Shown in pieces: positions 52,340-61,830 of a DNA stretch of 64,000 nt. This stretch comes from RGIG9060 sp052173655. GTDB lineage: Bacteria; Spirochaetota; Spirochaetia; Treponematales; Treponemataceae. How positions within the stretch are numbered: the stretch's first letter is position 1; each line of letters opens with the position of its first letter. The DNA is taken from assembly GCA_052173655.1 (NCBI GenBank), contig JBQMYD010000006.1, positions 89,481-153,480 on the forward strand, given 5' to 3'. A program made the translations under genes and the position numbers. The notes beneath the pieces were generated by a model, which ran no database searches, was not told the DNA's origin, and saw nothing but the letters and a program-made list of their open reading frames with translations.

Positions 52340-54541
52340 TCAGTCTTTCACTATCAATAATTTTGAAGCCTGATAGCGTGGTAAGAATTTTTTTACATGA
52401 CCGCTTTCAAATTGAACATTTATTAAATATTCGTCGGAGCTTTCAGAGCCGATTATATAACCGTAACCGTAATCATCATGAAACAATTTTGTCCCCTTGC
52501 ACCATCGATTTTCAAGAGCATTTCGACATGCGATAGCTTTAGCATATTCTCCTTTTACTGCATTACCAACAGTATTTTTAAAAACAAAAGGTTGCTTCCC
52601 TTCGATTTTAAGAAATTTTCTGTCAAGTTCAAATAAAAATTTACTCGGCTCCATGTTATTGTATTTTCCGTAAAGAACTCTATAATCACAACTGGTAAAA
52701 AACAGCTTATCTTTTGCTCTTGTAATTCCTACATAAAAAAGCCTTCGTTCTTCTTCCAATTCTTCTTCGCTCTTATCTTGACGAGGAAAAACACCTTCTT
52801 CCATTCCTGTAAGAATAACCCTACTAAATTCAAGACCCTTTGTATTATGTATTGTTATAAGGGTAACTTTATCCGTATCTTCGTTTTCCTCATTTTGAAT
52901 TTCACTCATTCTATCAAGTTCAATATGATCCAAAAATTCTGTAAGTCCTTCACGATTTAAAGGATACGGGAAAGCAGAATTTGCCAATTCATTTAAGTTG
53001 TTTATTTTTTGAGTATTAGCAATTTCATCTTGAGCTTCATAATATTCTTTGAAACCGCTTTTTTCCGTGATTTGTTCAATAAAAACGGAAAGGCTTGATT
53101 TTTTATCAGAATCATCAGTTTTTTCTTGTTCAAGCATTGTAAGAAAATAATTTATAGTATCTGAAAAATTTAAAAGTGAAATCTTTGCTTTTTCCTTTTT
53201 TGTAGCTGCATAATCTATGCAAGCATCCAGTAAATTATAAGAAAAATCCGATTCGCTTCGATTTTGTAAATATAGCTTTACAATATCATCTTGACTTTTC
53301 AAACCTATACCCCTTGCAGGTTTGTTTATAATTCTCCTAAAAGAAAGTTCGTCTTTGGGATTTGCGATAAATGAAAGAAAACTTAATGCATCCTTTATTT
53401 CTTCCCTTTGGTAAAATTTTAGAGAACCTACCACAGAATACGGTATTTTTTTGCGTAAAAAAGCACTTTCAAAACCAAGACTTTGAGCATTCATTCTATA
53501 AAGAATTGCCCAATCCGAATAAGGCACACCTTGCTCATAAGCATCTTCTATCAAAGAACAAATGTCTTCAATTTCATCTTCAGCCTTGAGAAAAAACTTA
53601 AGAACAGCCTTACTATCTTCTTTACGTACAGGTTGTAAAATTTTTCCTAACCGTTTTGTGTTATTTTTTATAACCGAATTTGCAAGAGATAATACAGATG
53701 GAACCGAACGATAATTTTTTTCAAGTTTAATTACATGAGTTCCTTCAAAAACATCCTGAAAATTTAAAATATTTTCTATTTCTGCCCCACGAAATTTATA
53801 AATCGACTGATCATCATCTCCTACAACGCAAAGATAGCATTTTGGCCCCTTAAGCATTCTTAAAAACTCAAATTGAGCAACATTGCTGTCTTGATACTCA
53901 TCTACCATGATAGTTTTAAAAAGGCTGTGCATATGCTCTCTAATTTTTTCGTTATTCTTAAGTACAATAACGCTTTTCATAATTAAATCGCCAAAATCTG
54001 CATTTCCGGTACTTTCAAGACGCATTTGATATTTTTTGTATAATTCAGGAAATTCAGGATCATTGTCAATTTTAGATAAATCATCATCAAAAGACAAACA
54101 ATAATCTTTTGCAAGTGAAATTTTATGAGCAACAACCTTTGCCTGAACCCCGGTTAGATCCGGAACAGCTTTTAAAACAAGGCTTGCCATATCATCATCA
54201 TCGTAAACGGTAAAATTTTTATCTAACCTTGCTTCTTGATAATACTTACGTAAAAACCACGAACCGAAAGAATGAAAAGTCCGTATTTGACTGTGAACTG
54301 CCGACGGCTCAAGTAAAGAGGCACGATCTTTCATTTCTTTTGCAGCTTTCTTCGTAAAAGTTACCGCTAAAATCGAGTGGGCTGCATATCCGAGCTCTCT
54401 TATCATATATGCAATTTTTGTAGTTATAACTCGTGTTTTCCCGGAACCGGCTCCGGCTAAAATCAAAAGAGAACTCCCCTTATGAAGCACAGCTTCAAGC
54501 TGTTCGGTATTCAAAATGGAAAGATATTCTTCTGTAGTCAT
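52340..54541 (-). CDS. pcrA: UvrD/PcrA-type DNA helicase
   Basis: This 733-residue superfamily-1 helicase unwinds DNA in nucleotide excision and mismatch repair and displaces RecA. LNTEQLEAV is the Q motif; Walker A is AGAGSGKTRV; DEYQDSN gives Walker B; LEKNYRSVPSVLSLAN, TIHNTKGLEF and RRLFYVGITRAKDKL are later motifs. Several acidic insertions occur near residues 475-500. ATG 54541 (AAGGAG 7 nt upstream) is preferred over ATG 54547, which would overlap that ribosome-binding site. PcrA versus UvrD versus Rep cannot be decided with certainty. Confidence 0.93.
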   Translation of the reverse strand: MTTEEYLSILNTEQLEAVLHKGSSLLILAGAGSGKTRVITTKIAYMIRELGYAAHSILAVTFTKKAAKEMKDRASLLEPSAVHSQIRTFHSFGSWFLRKYYQEARLDKNFTVYDDDDMASLVLKAVPDLTGVQAKVVAHKISLAKDYCLSFDDDLSKIDNDPEFPELYKKYQMRLESTGNADFGDLIMKSVIVLKNNEKIREHMHSLFKTIMVDEYQDSNVAQFEFLRMLKGPKCYLCVVGDDDQSIYKFRGAEIENILNFQDVFEGTHVIKLEKNYRSVPSVLSLANSVIKNNTKRLGKILQPVRKEDSKAVLKFFLKAEDEIEDICSLIEDAYEQGVPYSDWAILYRMNAQSLGFESAFLRKKIPYSVVGSLKFYQREEIKDALSFLSFIANPKDELSFRRIINKPARGIGLKSQDDIVKLYLQNRSESDFSYNLLDACIDYAATKKEKAKISLLNFSDTINYFLTMLEQEKTDDSDKKSSLSVFIEQITEKSGFKEYYEAQDEIANTQKINNLNELANSAFPYPLNREGLTEFLDHIELDRMSEIQNEENEDTDKVTLITIHNTKGLEFSRVILTGMEEGVFPRQDKSEEELEEERRLFYVGITRAKDKLFFTSCDYRVLYGKYNNMEPSKFLFELDRKFLKIEGKQPFVFKNTVGNAVKGEYAKAIACRNALENRWCKGTKLFHDDYGYGYIIGSESSDEYLINVQFESGHVKKFLPRYQASKLLIVKD

Positions 54542-54602
54542 TGTCATTCTCCTTGCAAAACATCTTTGGATAGTTTTAGACGCAAAACTTCATCATATTT
54601 GC

Positions 54603-56108
54603 TTATAAAATAATCAGTTTTCCAAACAAATCTACGGAATTGACAGTCAAGATCTTTGCCCAAACAGTTTTTCCCGGTATTACAAGTGAATTTTCAGTTT
54701 CATCCTGTAAATCGTAACTTATTACAATACTGCCATCAACTTCCGGAGCTTGAAACCAAGACCTTCCTATCGCAAAAGCCTCATCGCTTTTCTCATCCTT
54801 TATAATTTCTTCTATGAGAACTCTAACAACTTTTCCTATATATTTTTTTAAATTTTGACTCATAATTTGCAATTGAATCTCATTCAGTCGTTCAACTCTT
54901 TTTGTTATTTTACGATTTCCAACCTGATTTTTCATTGAAAAAGCAGGAGTTTCTTCTTCACGACTGTAAGCAAAACATCCTGCCCAATCGCTTCGTATTT
55001 CAAACAAAAAATTTTCAGTATTTTTTGCATTTTCATCAGTTTCACCGGGAAAACCGCATAAAAAGGTAGTTCTAATACAGCTATCCTGATATTGTGTTTT
55101 TAAGCATTCTTCTCTTATCGTTTTTACAAGACTTACATAATTTTGAAAACTTCCGTGCCTATTCATTGCTCTAATAATCTTGTCATCACCACTTTGAAAA
55201 GGAATGTCAAAATAAGGCAGAATTCTGGCATCGTTTTGTATTACAGGAAGAATATCTTGAGGAAAATTATCCGGATGAATATATAAAAGCCGAATCCAAA
55301 AATCTCCTTTCAGTTTTGAAATTTCGCTCAATAAAACCGAAAGAGGACTTTTTTCAGTATAATTTTGCCATTTTATAGAACCGGATTCAGCACGACAAAT
55401 TCTAAAGTTACCGAAATTTCCGAATTCTTCCGTTTCATCAGTAGAAAGTCCATAACAAGCAAGATCTTGCCCTACAAGATTAAATTCAAAAATACCTTTG
55501 CACAAAAGATCTTTGATTTCTTGTAAAATTTCTTTTATAGGACGGCTTCTAAGACGTCCTCTAATCAACGGAATTGCACAAAAAGAACATAAATTGTCGC
55601 ATCCTTCCGTAATTTTTATATAGCAAGTTCCAGGCAAACTTAAAAAATGTTTTCGATCTGTACAGCAAACTCCGATTTGCTCCGGTTGTAAGACAGGGAC
55701 TAAATTTTTATTACAAATATTTTTTGTTTTTATAAGTTTATTTTTGTCAGCAAAAATAATTTTTACCAATTCATTTATTTTGCTTATATTCCCATTGCCA
55801 AAAATACCGTCTACTTCAGTCAAATTTTCGGAAAAATAAAGAGAGTACCGTTGTGCAAGACAACCTGCTAAGATAATTTTTGCATCCGGATAGCTACTAC
55901 GGGCTGCAAAAACCGAGTCTAAAGACGTTTTTTTTGCACTTTCAATAAATCCGCAGGAATTAATAATAATAAGACAAGCCTGTTTCGGATCATCGGTAAC
56001 ATCCCATCCATCAGAGGCAAGATAAGAAATAATTAATTCCCCATCAACCTGATTTTTTGCACAACCATGCTGATCAAGAAAAAATAATTTTTTTTTAGTC
56101 AACTTCAA
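54603..56108 (-). CDS. rimO: Ribosomal protein S12 methylthiotransferase RimO
   Basis: This 501-residue radical-SAM enzyme adds a methylthio group to an Asp of ribosomal protein S12. The N-terminal cluster Cys are in DQHGCAKNQVDGE, INSCGFIES and LAGCLAQRY; the radical-SAM motif is CDNLCSFC; a TRAM domain closes the protein. It is about 50 residues longer than usual because of an insertion near residues 215-250. The frame begins with TTG 56108 overlapping the previous stop by 14 nt, with another TTG at 56102; neither has a Shine-Dalgarno, so it is coupled to the RodZ-like gene. Confidence 0.92.
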   Translation of the reverse strand: MKLTKKKLFFLDQHGCAKNQVDGELIISYLASDGWDVTDDPKQACLIIINSCGFIESAKKTSLDSVFAARSSYPDAKIILAGCLAQRYSLYFSENLTEVDGIFGNGNISKINELVKIIFADKNKLIKTKNICNKNLVPVLQPEQIGVCCTDRKHFLSLPGTCYIKITEGCDNLCSFCAIPLIRGRLRSRPIKEILQEIKDLLCKGIFEFNLVGQDLACYGLSTDETEEFGNFGNFRICRAESGSIKWQNYTEKSPLSVLLSEISKLKGDFWIRLLYIHPDNFPQDILPVIQNDARILPYFDIPFQSGDDKIIRAMNRHGSFQNYVSLVKTIREECLKTQYQDSCIRTTFLCGFPGETDENAKNTENFLFEIRSDWAGCFAYSREEETPAFSMKNQVGNRKITKRVERLNEIQLQIMSQNLKKYIGKVVRVLIEEIIKDEKSDEAFAIGRSWFQAPEVDGSIVISYDLQDETENSLVIPGKTVWAKILTVNSVDLFGKLIIL

Positions 56109-57198
56109 TTACCACTAATTTGTAGCGTCCGTTGTCTTTAACCCATTTTATATCTTGAACTAGAACCTGACCATGTCTACCGATATCTATTTTTTCGGTC
56201 TTTCCATCTCCAATTACCGAAATTTGCAAAGCATTAGCATTACTCATCCAAAATCGCATTGTATTATTTGCCTGTGCAATAATACGCTCACCTGCTGTAT
56301 AATAATTTTCTTCAGAATCTTTTCTATCTTTTGCAATTCTAAATAAGCTGGAACCTCTAAATACAACTTCAACTGTAAAAGGATATGCCCTGTTACTATC
56401 GAACAAGACAATTTGACTTGAAACCTGCTTTTGCGAAAGCTCTGAAGCCTTTGTAATTTCACCTGTATCCGATTCATTTTCAGTCTTTTCTTTTTCGGCA
56501 ACACTTTCGGCACCGTCAAAAGCCCACATTCTAACTTCCGCACCTTTAGCAGCATCATTTTTTACATCGGCAACAAAAACACCGATATCGGCACCTTCTT
56601 TATCGTCAATATTCAAAGTTTTTTCCTCGCCAAGGTCTATCACTTGAACTCCAACAGGAGTTTCCAAAGAAAGTACACCTTTTGTAGACAAAACTTTTAT
56701 CTGAACAGGATTTTGGTTTGCCGTCAACTCTATAATATCATTTTGATAAACACGTTTTTGAATCGGAACAGATGACAGCTTATAAGTTTTTCCCTTTTGT
56801 GAATCTTCAAGAATTTCATTATCTTTATTGGAATTTTTACGAAAAGCGAAGATAAAAAGCAAAATAAAAACAATAAGAACAAGTGCGGAAGATACGGAAA
56901 TTACAAGCGGCTTGATGAATCGAGGTTTATCAGGCTTTAAAAGATCAAGAGGAACCGCAGATTCCTGTATTTTACCTCGTTTATAAAGGGAAATCATGGA
57001 CTCAGGATTTAATCCTAAATATTCAGAATAATTTCGCAAAAAACCTACCAGATAAGGCTCTCCCGGAAAAACTTGAGTATTTTCATCTTCTAAGGCTTCG
57101 ATATATTCTCTTGAAATACTTGTTTCATGACTTGCTTTTATAATTTCAATACCCTGACTTTCACGGCTTTGCTTTAACAACTGTCCAAAACTTTCCAT
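56095..57198 (-). CDS. RodZ-like cell-shape protein with HTH, membrane and DUF4115 domains
   Basis: This 367-residue protein has a Cro-like helix-turn-helix (residues 1-70, LLKQSRESQGIEIIKASHET), a basic linker, one membrane segment (about residues 106-128) and a periplasmic part ending in a DUF4115-like beta domain (residues 260-367). This is the RodZ architecture, which links MreB to the cell wall. RodZ lies beside rimO or ispG in many bacteria. ATG 57198 is preferred (GGGG 9 nt upstream); the frame opens at TTG 57213. It follows lolA by 27 nt. Confidence 0.85.
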   Translation of the reverse strand: MESFGQLLKQSRESQGIEIIKASHETSISREYIEALEDENTQVFPGEPYLVGFLRNYSEYLGLNPESMISLYKRGKIQESAVPLDLLKPDKPRFIKPLVISVSSALVLIVFILLFIFAFRKNSNKDNEILEDSQKGKTYKLSSVPIQKRVYQNDIIELTANQNPVQIKVLSTKGVLSLETPVGVQVIDLGEEKTLNIDDKEGADIGVFVADVKNDAAKGAEVRMWAFDGAESVAEKEKTENESDTGEITKASELSQKQVSSQIVLFDSNRAYPFTVEVVFRGSSLFRIAKDRKDSEENYYTAGERIIAQANNTMRFWMSNANALQISVIGDGKTEKIDIGRHGQVLVQDIKWVKDNGRYKLVVIEVD

Positions 57199-57225
57199 AA
57201 CTTTTATCCCCAAAATATTTCAAAC

Positions 57226-57939
57226 TTATTCTGCAAACAAAAAATTGTTATATTCATTTGCTGTAGGTGGCGTATCATATAAAAACCTTGTATCAGGAAT
57301 CGTTTGATTTACCCTGTACTCTGAAAACAAAATACTGAACTGTTCATCATTGGTTGTAGTAGCACTTATTTGCCGAATTAACTTGGTTTTAGGATTTACC
57401 GCAATATTTATACGCCTAAAACTTTCCGAACTGTTTTTTCTGTCCAAAGAAAGTTTTATAACTTTTTCACTTTTTGGATTATCAGGCTCAAGAGGTTCTG
57501 TATTAGGACCGGATTCATATGCAATCAAATAGTAACGCCCCAAAAGTGCAAGTCCTTGAGGTATTGCAATGTTTACAGCACTGCCGGCACCGGAATCTTT
57601 TGAAATATTTTGTCTTAAAATAGCCTGCGTACCTGGAAGATAAATTATCAATTCCGAACCGTTATATAAAATAACTTGATTTTGAGGTTTTGAAAAATCT
57701 ATTCGCAACATTGAAGGTCTTTTAAAAGAAACATGGCCATCCATTGAAGTTTTTGAAGCCGTGATCACCACATCTGCTTCATAATCAGTAATTTTCCCGT
57801 AATTTTCAGAAACTGATTGAAAAAAATCAGCAGCAGTCAAAATAGTATTTGCATTATTCCCATTACGTTGAGCAAAAACAGAAAAAGTAAACCAAGCAAA
57901 AATAACTATAAACACACTTATCTTTAGTAATTTATTCAT
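57226..57939 (-). CDS. lolA: Outer-membrane lipoprotein carrier LolA
   Basis: This 237-residue periplasmic chaperone accepts lipoproteins from LolCDE. The signal peptide (hydrophobic residues 8-21) ends at FAQR. Conserved features are the helical start AADFFQSVSENYGKITDYEADV, the GHVSFKRPSMLRIDFSKPQ strand, and GSELIIYLPGTQAILRQN. It lies upstream of the RodZ-like gene and rimO, while LolCDE lies 55 kb away. The promoter is good, but only a distant AAAGGG serves as ribosome-binding site. Confidence 0.87.
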   Translation of the reverse strand: MNKLLKISVFIVIFAWFTFSVFAQRNGNNANTILTAADFFQSVSENYGKITDYEADVVITASKTSMDGHVSFKRPSMLRIDFSKPQNQVILYNGSELIIYLPGTQAILRQNISKDSGAGSAVNIAIPQGLALLGRYYLIAYESGPNTEPLEPDNPKSEKVIKLSLDRKNSSESFRRINIAVNPKTKLIRQISATTTNDEQFSILFSEYRVNQTIPDTRFLYDTPPTANEYNNFLFAE

Positions 57940-57963
57940 GAGTTAAGAAATTTCCCTTTGTTT

Positions 57964-57992
57964 ATAATAAAACACATAGAAATAACAGTCAA
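57964..57992 (-). promoter_or_regulatory. lolA promoter
   Basis: TTGACT (57992-57987), a 17-nt spacer and TATTAT (57969-57964) lie 24 nt before the lolA ATG, giving a leader of about 17 nt. Confidence 0.75.
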
Positions 57993-58018
57993 TACTAAAA
58001 CTTAATACATTATCTACC

Positions 58019-58756
58019 TCATCTTAGCAACAACAACTCCCGTTCGCCAAGTTCTTTAAATTCACCCGGTTTTAGATTTTCATCAAGCTTTAATGAAGAT
58101 ATGCTTATGCGTTTTAAAAATACAACCTGATTTCCAACAGTATAGAACATCCTCTTAACTTGATGATATTTTCCTTCTGTTATGGTAATAAAAAGTTCGC
58201 TTTTGCTTTTCCATTCAATAAGTGCACTTTGAGCTTTAAAAGCTTTTTCCTTACCTTCGGGTAACACTTGCATTCCGTTTTTAAAAATCAAAGACAACTC
58301 TTTTTGTTTTTCAAAACTAACTTCATCTTTTAAACGGACAAAATAAGTTTTTGAAATGTTATTTTTTGGAGAAGTAAGAATATGCGTCAGCTCTCCGTCT
58401 GTTGTAAGCAAAAGTAAGCCTTCCGTATCAATATCAAGGCGTCCTATTGGATGCAGATTTCCGCCCATAAAATTTAGTCTATATTGTTCAGGCAAAAGTT
58501 CCAAAACAGTCCGGTGAAAACCATCTTTTGTTGAAGTTACAACGCCTTGAGGCTTATTCATCATAAGATAAACATGCATTCGCATTTGCACAACTTGTGA
58601 ATTTACGCAAAGTTCATCTTTTTGCAAGTCAATTTGAACATCAGGATTTTTACAAACTGCACCGTTAACAGTAATACAGCCGCTGTGTAACAACTTTTTA
58701 CAGATTTTTCGGCTCCCGAAACCGTGATGTGCAAGAATTTTATCAAGACGTTCCAT
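58019..58756 (-). CDS. rsuA: Pseudouridine synthase, RsuA type
   Basis: This 245-residue enzyme has an S4 domain (ERLDKILAHHGFGSRK...), a PQGVVTSTKDGFHRTVLELLP stretch and the catalytic Asp in GRLDIDTEGLLLLTTDGE. The C-terminal EGKYHQVKRMFYTVGNQVVFLKR matches RsuA, which modifies U516 of 16S rRNA. It is the second such enzyme in the window beside the RluB type. The start has no Shine-Dalgarno; a promoter overlapping the end of gltA is possible. Confidence 0.93.
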   Translation of the reverse strand: MERLDKILAHHGFGSRKICKKLLHSGCITVNGAVCKNPDVQIDLQKDELCVNSQVVQMRMHVYLMMNKPQGVVTSTKDGFHRTVLELLPEQYRLNFMGGNLHPIGRLDIDTEGLLLLTTDGELTHILTSPKNNISKTYFVRLKDEVSFEKQKELSLIFKNGMQVLPEGKEKAFKAQSALIEWKSKSELFITITEGKYHQVKRMFYTVGNQVVFLKRISISSLKLDENLKPGEFKELGERELLLLR

Positions 58757-58773
58757 GAATTTATACGGTAAAC

Positions 58774-58802
58774 ATTATAGCGATGTTATCGAACTCTATC
58801 AC
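58774..58802 (-). promoter_or_regulatory. Possible rsuA promoter inside the gltA end
   Basis: A perfect TATAAT (58779-58774) with GTGATA (58802-58797) at 17 nt lies just before rsuA. The -35 is weak and lies within the last codons of the citrate synthase gene. Confidence 0.4.
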
Positions 58803-60153
58803 GAATAGGAATAAATTCACGCGGTTCTAAAACATTTTTGTAAGCAGGTCTGAAAATTTTACCGCCACTGACAATTTCTTCAATTCTGTGAGCAGACCAG
58901 CCGGCAATTCTGCTTATAGCAAAAATCGGAGTAAAAAGCTCCCTTGGAATATTGAGCATTGTATAAACAAATCCTGAATAAAAATCTACGTTTGTGCAAA
59001 TTTTCTTTTCACACTGCCTTTCTTCTGCAAAAACAATCGGAGCAAGTTTTTCTATTTTATCGTAAAGCATAAATTCTTCTTCAAATTTAGCACCCTTTTC
59101 TTTTGCCAAAAGAAAAGCTTTTTTCTTTAATAAAATTGCACGCGGATCGCTTATCGTATAAACAGCATGCCCTTGTCCATAAATTAAACCGGATTTGTCA
59201 TAGGCTTCTTTTCTAAGAATTTTTCTAAGATATTCTTTTATTTTTGTTTCATCAGACCAATCTTTTACGTTAGCCTTTATATTGCTCATCATTCCCATTA
59301 CCTGATCGTTTGCTCCTCCATGACGTCTACCTTTAAGGGAACCTACAGCACTTGCTATGGAAGAATACGTATCAGTATCGGTAGAAGAAACTACATGAAC
59401 CGTAAGTGAAGAATTATTACCGCCTCCATGCTCTGCATGAAGAATAAGGGCAAGGTCTAAAGTTTCAGCTTCAAGTTTTGTATAAGATTTATCACGACGA
59501 ATAAGACGCAATAAATTTTCTGCAGTGGAAAGTTCAGGTTTAGGATTATGGATATACATTGATTTACCGTCATAATAGCGACGCTTTGACTGATACCCGT
59601 AAGCAGCAAGAGTAGGAAATCTTGCAATAAGCTCTATACATTGTCTTAGATTATTTTCCACAGATCGATTTTCAGGATCCTTATCGTAAGAATAGCTTGC
59701 AAGAACACCTCGTGCAAGTTTATTCATAATATCTTTTGAAGGAGCTTTTATAATCATATCTTCTGTAAAGTTTGCAGGAAGAGAGCGTTTTACACCCATA
59801 AATCCTGAAAATTCATCAAGTTCACTTTGAGTTGGAAGTTCCCCAAACAGTAAAAGATAAACGATTTGTTCAAAGCCAAATTGATCATTGCTTTCGGCAT
59901 CTGCTATTAAATTTTCTATATCGTAACCACGATAATAAAGCTTTCCGGGAACTGCTATCTTTTTTCCGTCAACAACTTCATAGCCCTTTACTTCACCAAC
60001 TCTAGTAAGACCTACAAGTACACCCCTTCCATCAGGATATCGAAGACCTCGGCGGACATCATATTTTTGATACAGATCCTGATCAATGGGATCATTTTTT
60101 TCTGCCAGCGACGATAAGCTGTTTAAAAAATTTTGTTCTAAAAGATCTGTCAT
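58786..60153 (-). CDS. gltA: Citrate synthase family enzyme
   Basis: This 455-residue enzyme condenses oxaloacetate with acetyl-CoA. Catalytic residues appear in LHAEHGGGNNSS (His), YGQGHAVYTISDPRA (His) and the Asp of FYSGFVYTMLNIP; GSLKGRRHGGANDQV is a conserved binding run. The long N-terminus and RGLRYPDGRGVLVGLTRVG fit the large, clostridial-type citrate synthases. ATG 60153 (GGAAG 5 nt upstream) is preferred over GTG 60159. No other tricarboxylic-acid gene is in the window; a role in glutamate synthesis is possible. 2-Methylcitrate synthase cannot be excluded. Confidence 0.9.
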   Translation of the reverse strand: MTDLLEQNFLNSLSSLAEKNDPIDQDLYQKYDVRRGLRYPDGRGVLVGLTRVGEVKGYEVVDGKKIAVPGKLYYRGYDIENLIADAESNDQFGFEQIVYLLLFGELPTQSELDEFSGFMGVKRSLPANFTEDMIIKAPSKDIMNKLARGVLASYSYDKDPENRSVENNLRQCIELIARFPTLAAYGYQSKRRYYDGKSMYIHNPKPELSTAENLLRLIRRDKSYTKLEAETLDLALILHAEHGGGNNSSLTVHVVSSTDTDTYSSIASAVGSLKGRRHGGANDQVMGMMSNIKANVKDWSDETKIKEYLRKILRKEAYDKSGLIYGQGHAVYTISDPRAILLKKKAFLLAKEKGAKFEEEFMLYDKIEKLAPIVFAEERQCEKKICTNVDFYSGFVYTMLNIPRELFTPIFAISRIAGWSAHRIEEIVSGGKIFRPAYKNVLEPREFIPIRDRVR

Positions 60154-60289
60154 GTACACTTCCTTCCTTATGTTAAGTCAAAAAACGGCTTATAGTAACT
60201 TTTTTTTTACTTGAAAAATATTTTATGTTTTTTTTGTTTTTTTTGCAATAAAATTGCAGAATAAAATGTTTTTTTATTTTTTTTACAAG

Positions 60290-60318
60290 TTGAAACAATC
60301 CGTAAAAATCAATAAAAT
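60290..60318 (+). promoter_or_regulatory. asnS promoter
   Basis: TTGAAA (60290-60295), a 17-nt spacer and TAAAAT (60313-60318) lie about 50 nt before the asnS ATG; AAGGA is the ribosome-binding site. The rest of the gap between gltA and asnS (60154-60367) holds only AT-rich runs and a short TGCAAT-AAA-ATTGCA hairpin. Confidence 0.7.
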
Positions 60319-60367
60319 AATCATAAATTAGCTGTAAAAAAACATACAGAATTTTAAGGATAAATAA

Positions 60368-61813
60368 ATGAAAACAGTTTTAATAAAAGATATTCTTGTT
60401 TCAAATCCTGACGGAAAAGAAGTGGAAATTCACGGCTGGGTAAGAACAAAAAGAGATTCAAAAAACTTATGCTTTTTACAAATTAACGACGGCTCTTGCT
60501 TTGCTTCGATTCAAATAACTTACGATAGAGATTTGGAAAATTCAAATAAAGACAACATTGAAAATCTTTTAAAGAGAATTACAACCGGAGCTTCGGTAAA
60601 AATTTTTGGAAAACTAATCCCATCGCCGGCAAGCGGTCAAACGGTGGAAGTTAATCTTGAAAATATTGAAATTTTTGGAGAAGCACCGGCAGATTCTTAC
60701 CCTTTACAAAAAAAAGGTCATTCACTTGAATTTTTACGTGAAATAGGCCACCTCAGGGCAAGAACGAATATGATCGGAGCTGCTGCCAGAATGAGAAGTC
60801 AAATGGCATTTGCAATTCATTCATTTTTTTATGAACACGGTTTTCAATATTTCAATGCCCCTATTATTACCGCAAGCGACTGTGAAGGTGCAGGAGAGAT
60901 GTTCCAAGTAACTACACTTGATTTAGATAAAATTGCAAAAAACGGAATAATTGCAGGTGCAAAAGGAATGTCCGAAGAAAAGGCGTCAAATCTTGTTGAT
61001 TACAACAAAGATTTTTTTGGAAAAAAAGCAAGCCTTACTGTGAGCGGACAACTTGAAGCGGAAACTTACGCTACAGCCTTAAGCCGAGTATATACTTTTG
61101 GACCTACTTTTAGAGCAGAAAATTCAAACACCCCAAGACATTTAGCTGAGTTTTGGATGATTGAACCGGAAATGGCATTTTATGAACTTGATGATAATAT
61201 GGATTTGGCAGAAGAATTTGTAAAATACCTTTTGAATTGGGCACTGACAAAATGCTATGAAGATCTTAACTTTTTTGAACAAAGAGTTCAAAAAGGACTT
61301 ATTGAAACTTTAACTCATGTTGCAAATTCAGATTTTGAAAGATTACCGTATACTCAAGCTATAAAAGAATTGGAAAAAAATAATGAAAACTTTGAGTATA
61401 AAGCATTTTGGGGCTGTGATTTGCAAACCGAGCATGAACGCTATCTAACAGAAGTTTTATACAAAAAACCTGTAATGGTCCATGACTATCCTAAACAAAT
61501 CAAAGCTTTTTATATGAAAGAAAATCCTGACGGAAAAACGGTACGAGCTGTTGACGTTCTTGTTCCCGGAATTGGAGAGTTAATCGGAGGTTCTGAAAGA
61601 GAAGCCGATTATGAAAAATTAAAAAATCGAATTATAGAATTAAACATGGAGCCTAAAGATTATTGGTGGTATTTGGAACTTAGAAAATTTGGAACGGTTC
61701 CTCATTCCGGATTTGGAATGGGATTTGAACGGCTTTTGCGTTACGTAACTGGAATAGAAAACATCAGAGATGTTATTCCGTTCCCTAGAGCTCCAAAACA
61801 GTGTGATTTTTAA
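60368..61813 (+). CDS. asnS: Asparaginyl-tRNA synthetase
   Basis: This 481-residue class IIb enzyme charges tRNA-Asn directly. The OB-fold anticodon domain (residues 1-110, VEIHGWVRTKRDSKNLCFLQ) is followed by motif 2 with FRAENSNTPRHLAEFWMIEPE and motif 3 with GFGMGFERLLRYVTG. The insertion containing EGAGEMFQVTT is AsnRS-specific. The gene stands alone, ending 17 nt from the convergent pgeF. Its presence shows that GatCAB is not needed for Asn-tRNA. Confidence 0.96.
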   Translation: MKTVLIKDILVSNPDGKEVEIHGWVRTKRDSKNLCFLQINDGSCFASIQITYDRDLENSNKDNIENLLKRITTGASVKIFGKLIPSPASGQTVEVNLENIEIFGEAPADSYPLQKKGHSLEFLREIGHLRARTNMIGAAARMRSQMAFAIHSFFYEHGFQYFNAPIITASDCEGAGEMFQVTTLDLDKIAKNGIIAGAKGMSEEKASNLVDYNKDFFGKKASLTVSGQLEAETYATALSRVYTFGPTFRAENSNTPRHLAEFWMIEPEMAFYELDDNMDLAEEFVKYLLNWALTKCYEDLNFFEQRVQKGLIETLTHVANSDFERLPYTQAIKELEKNNENFEYKAFWGCDLQTEHERYLTEVLYKKPVMVHDYPKQIKAFYMKENPDGKTVRAVDVLVPGIGELIGGSEREADYEKLKNRIIELNMEPKDYWWYLELRKFGTVPHSGFGMGFERLLRYVTGIENIRDVIPFPRAPKQCDF

Positions 61814-61830
61814 AATTAAATTTTACATTT

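Noticed and set aside
60160..60367. T-box or riboswitch before asnS or gltA
   Set aside because: The region is mostly A/T runs without the conserved T-box sequence or any recognised aptamer core; only a 6-bp hairpin is present.
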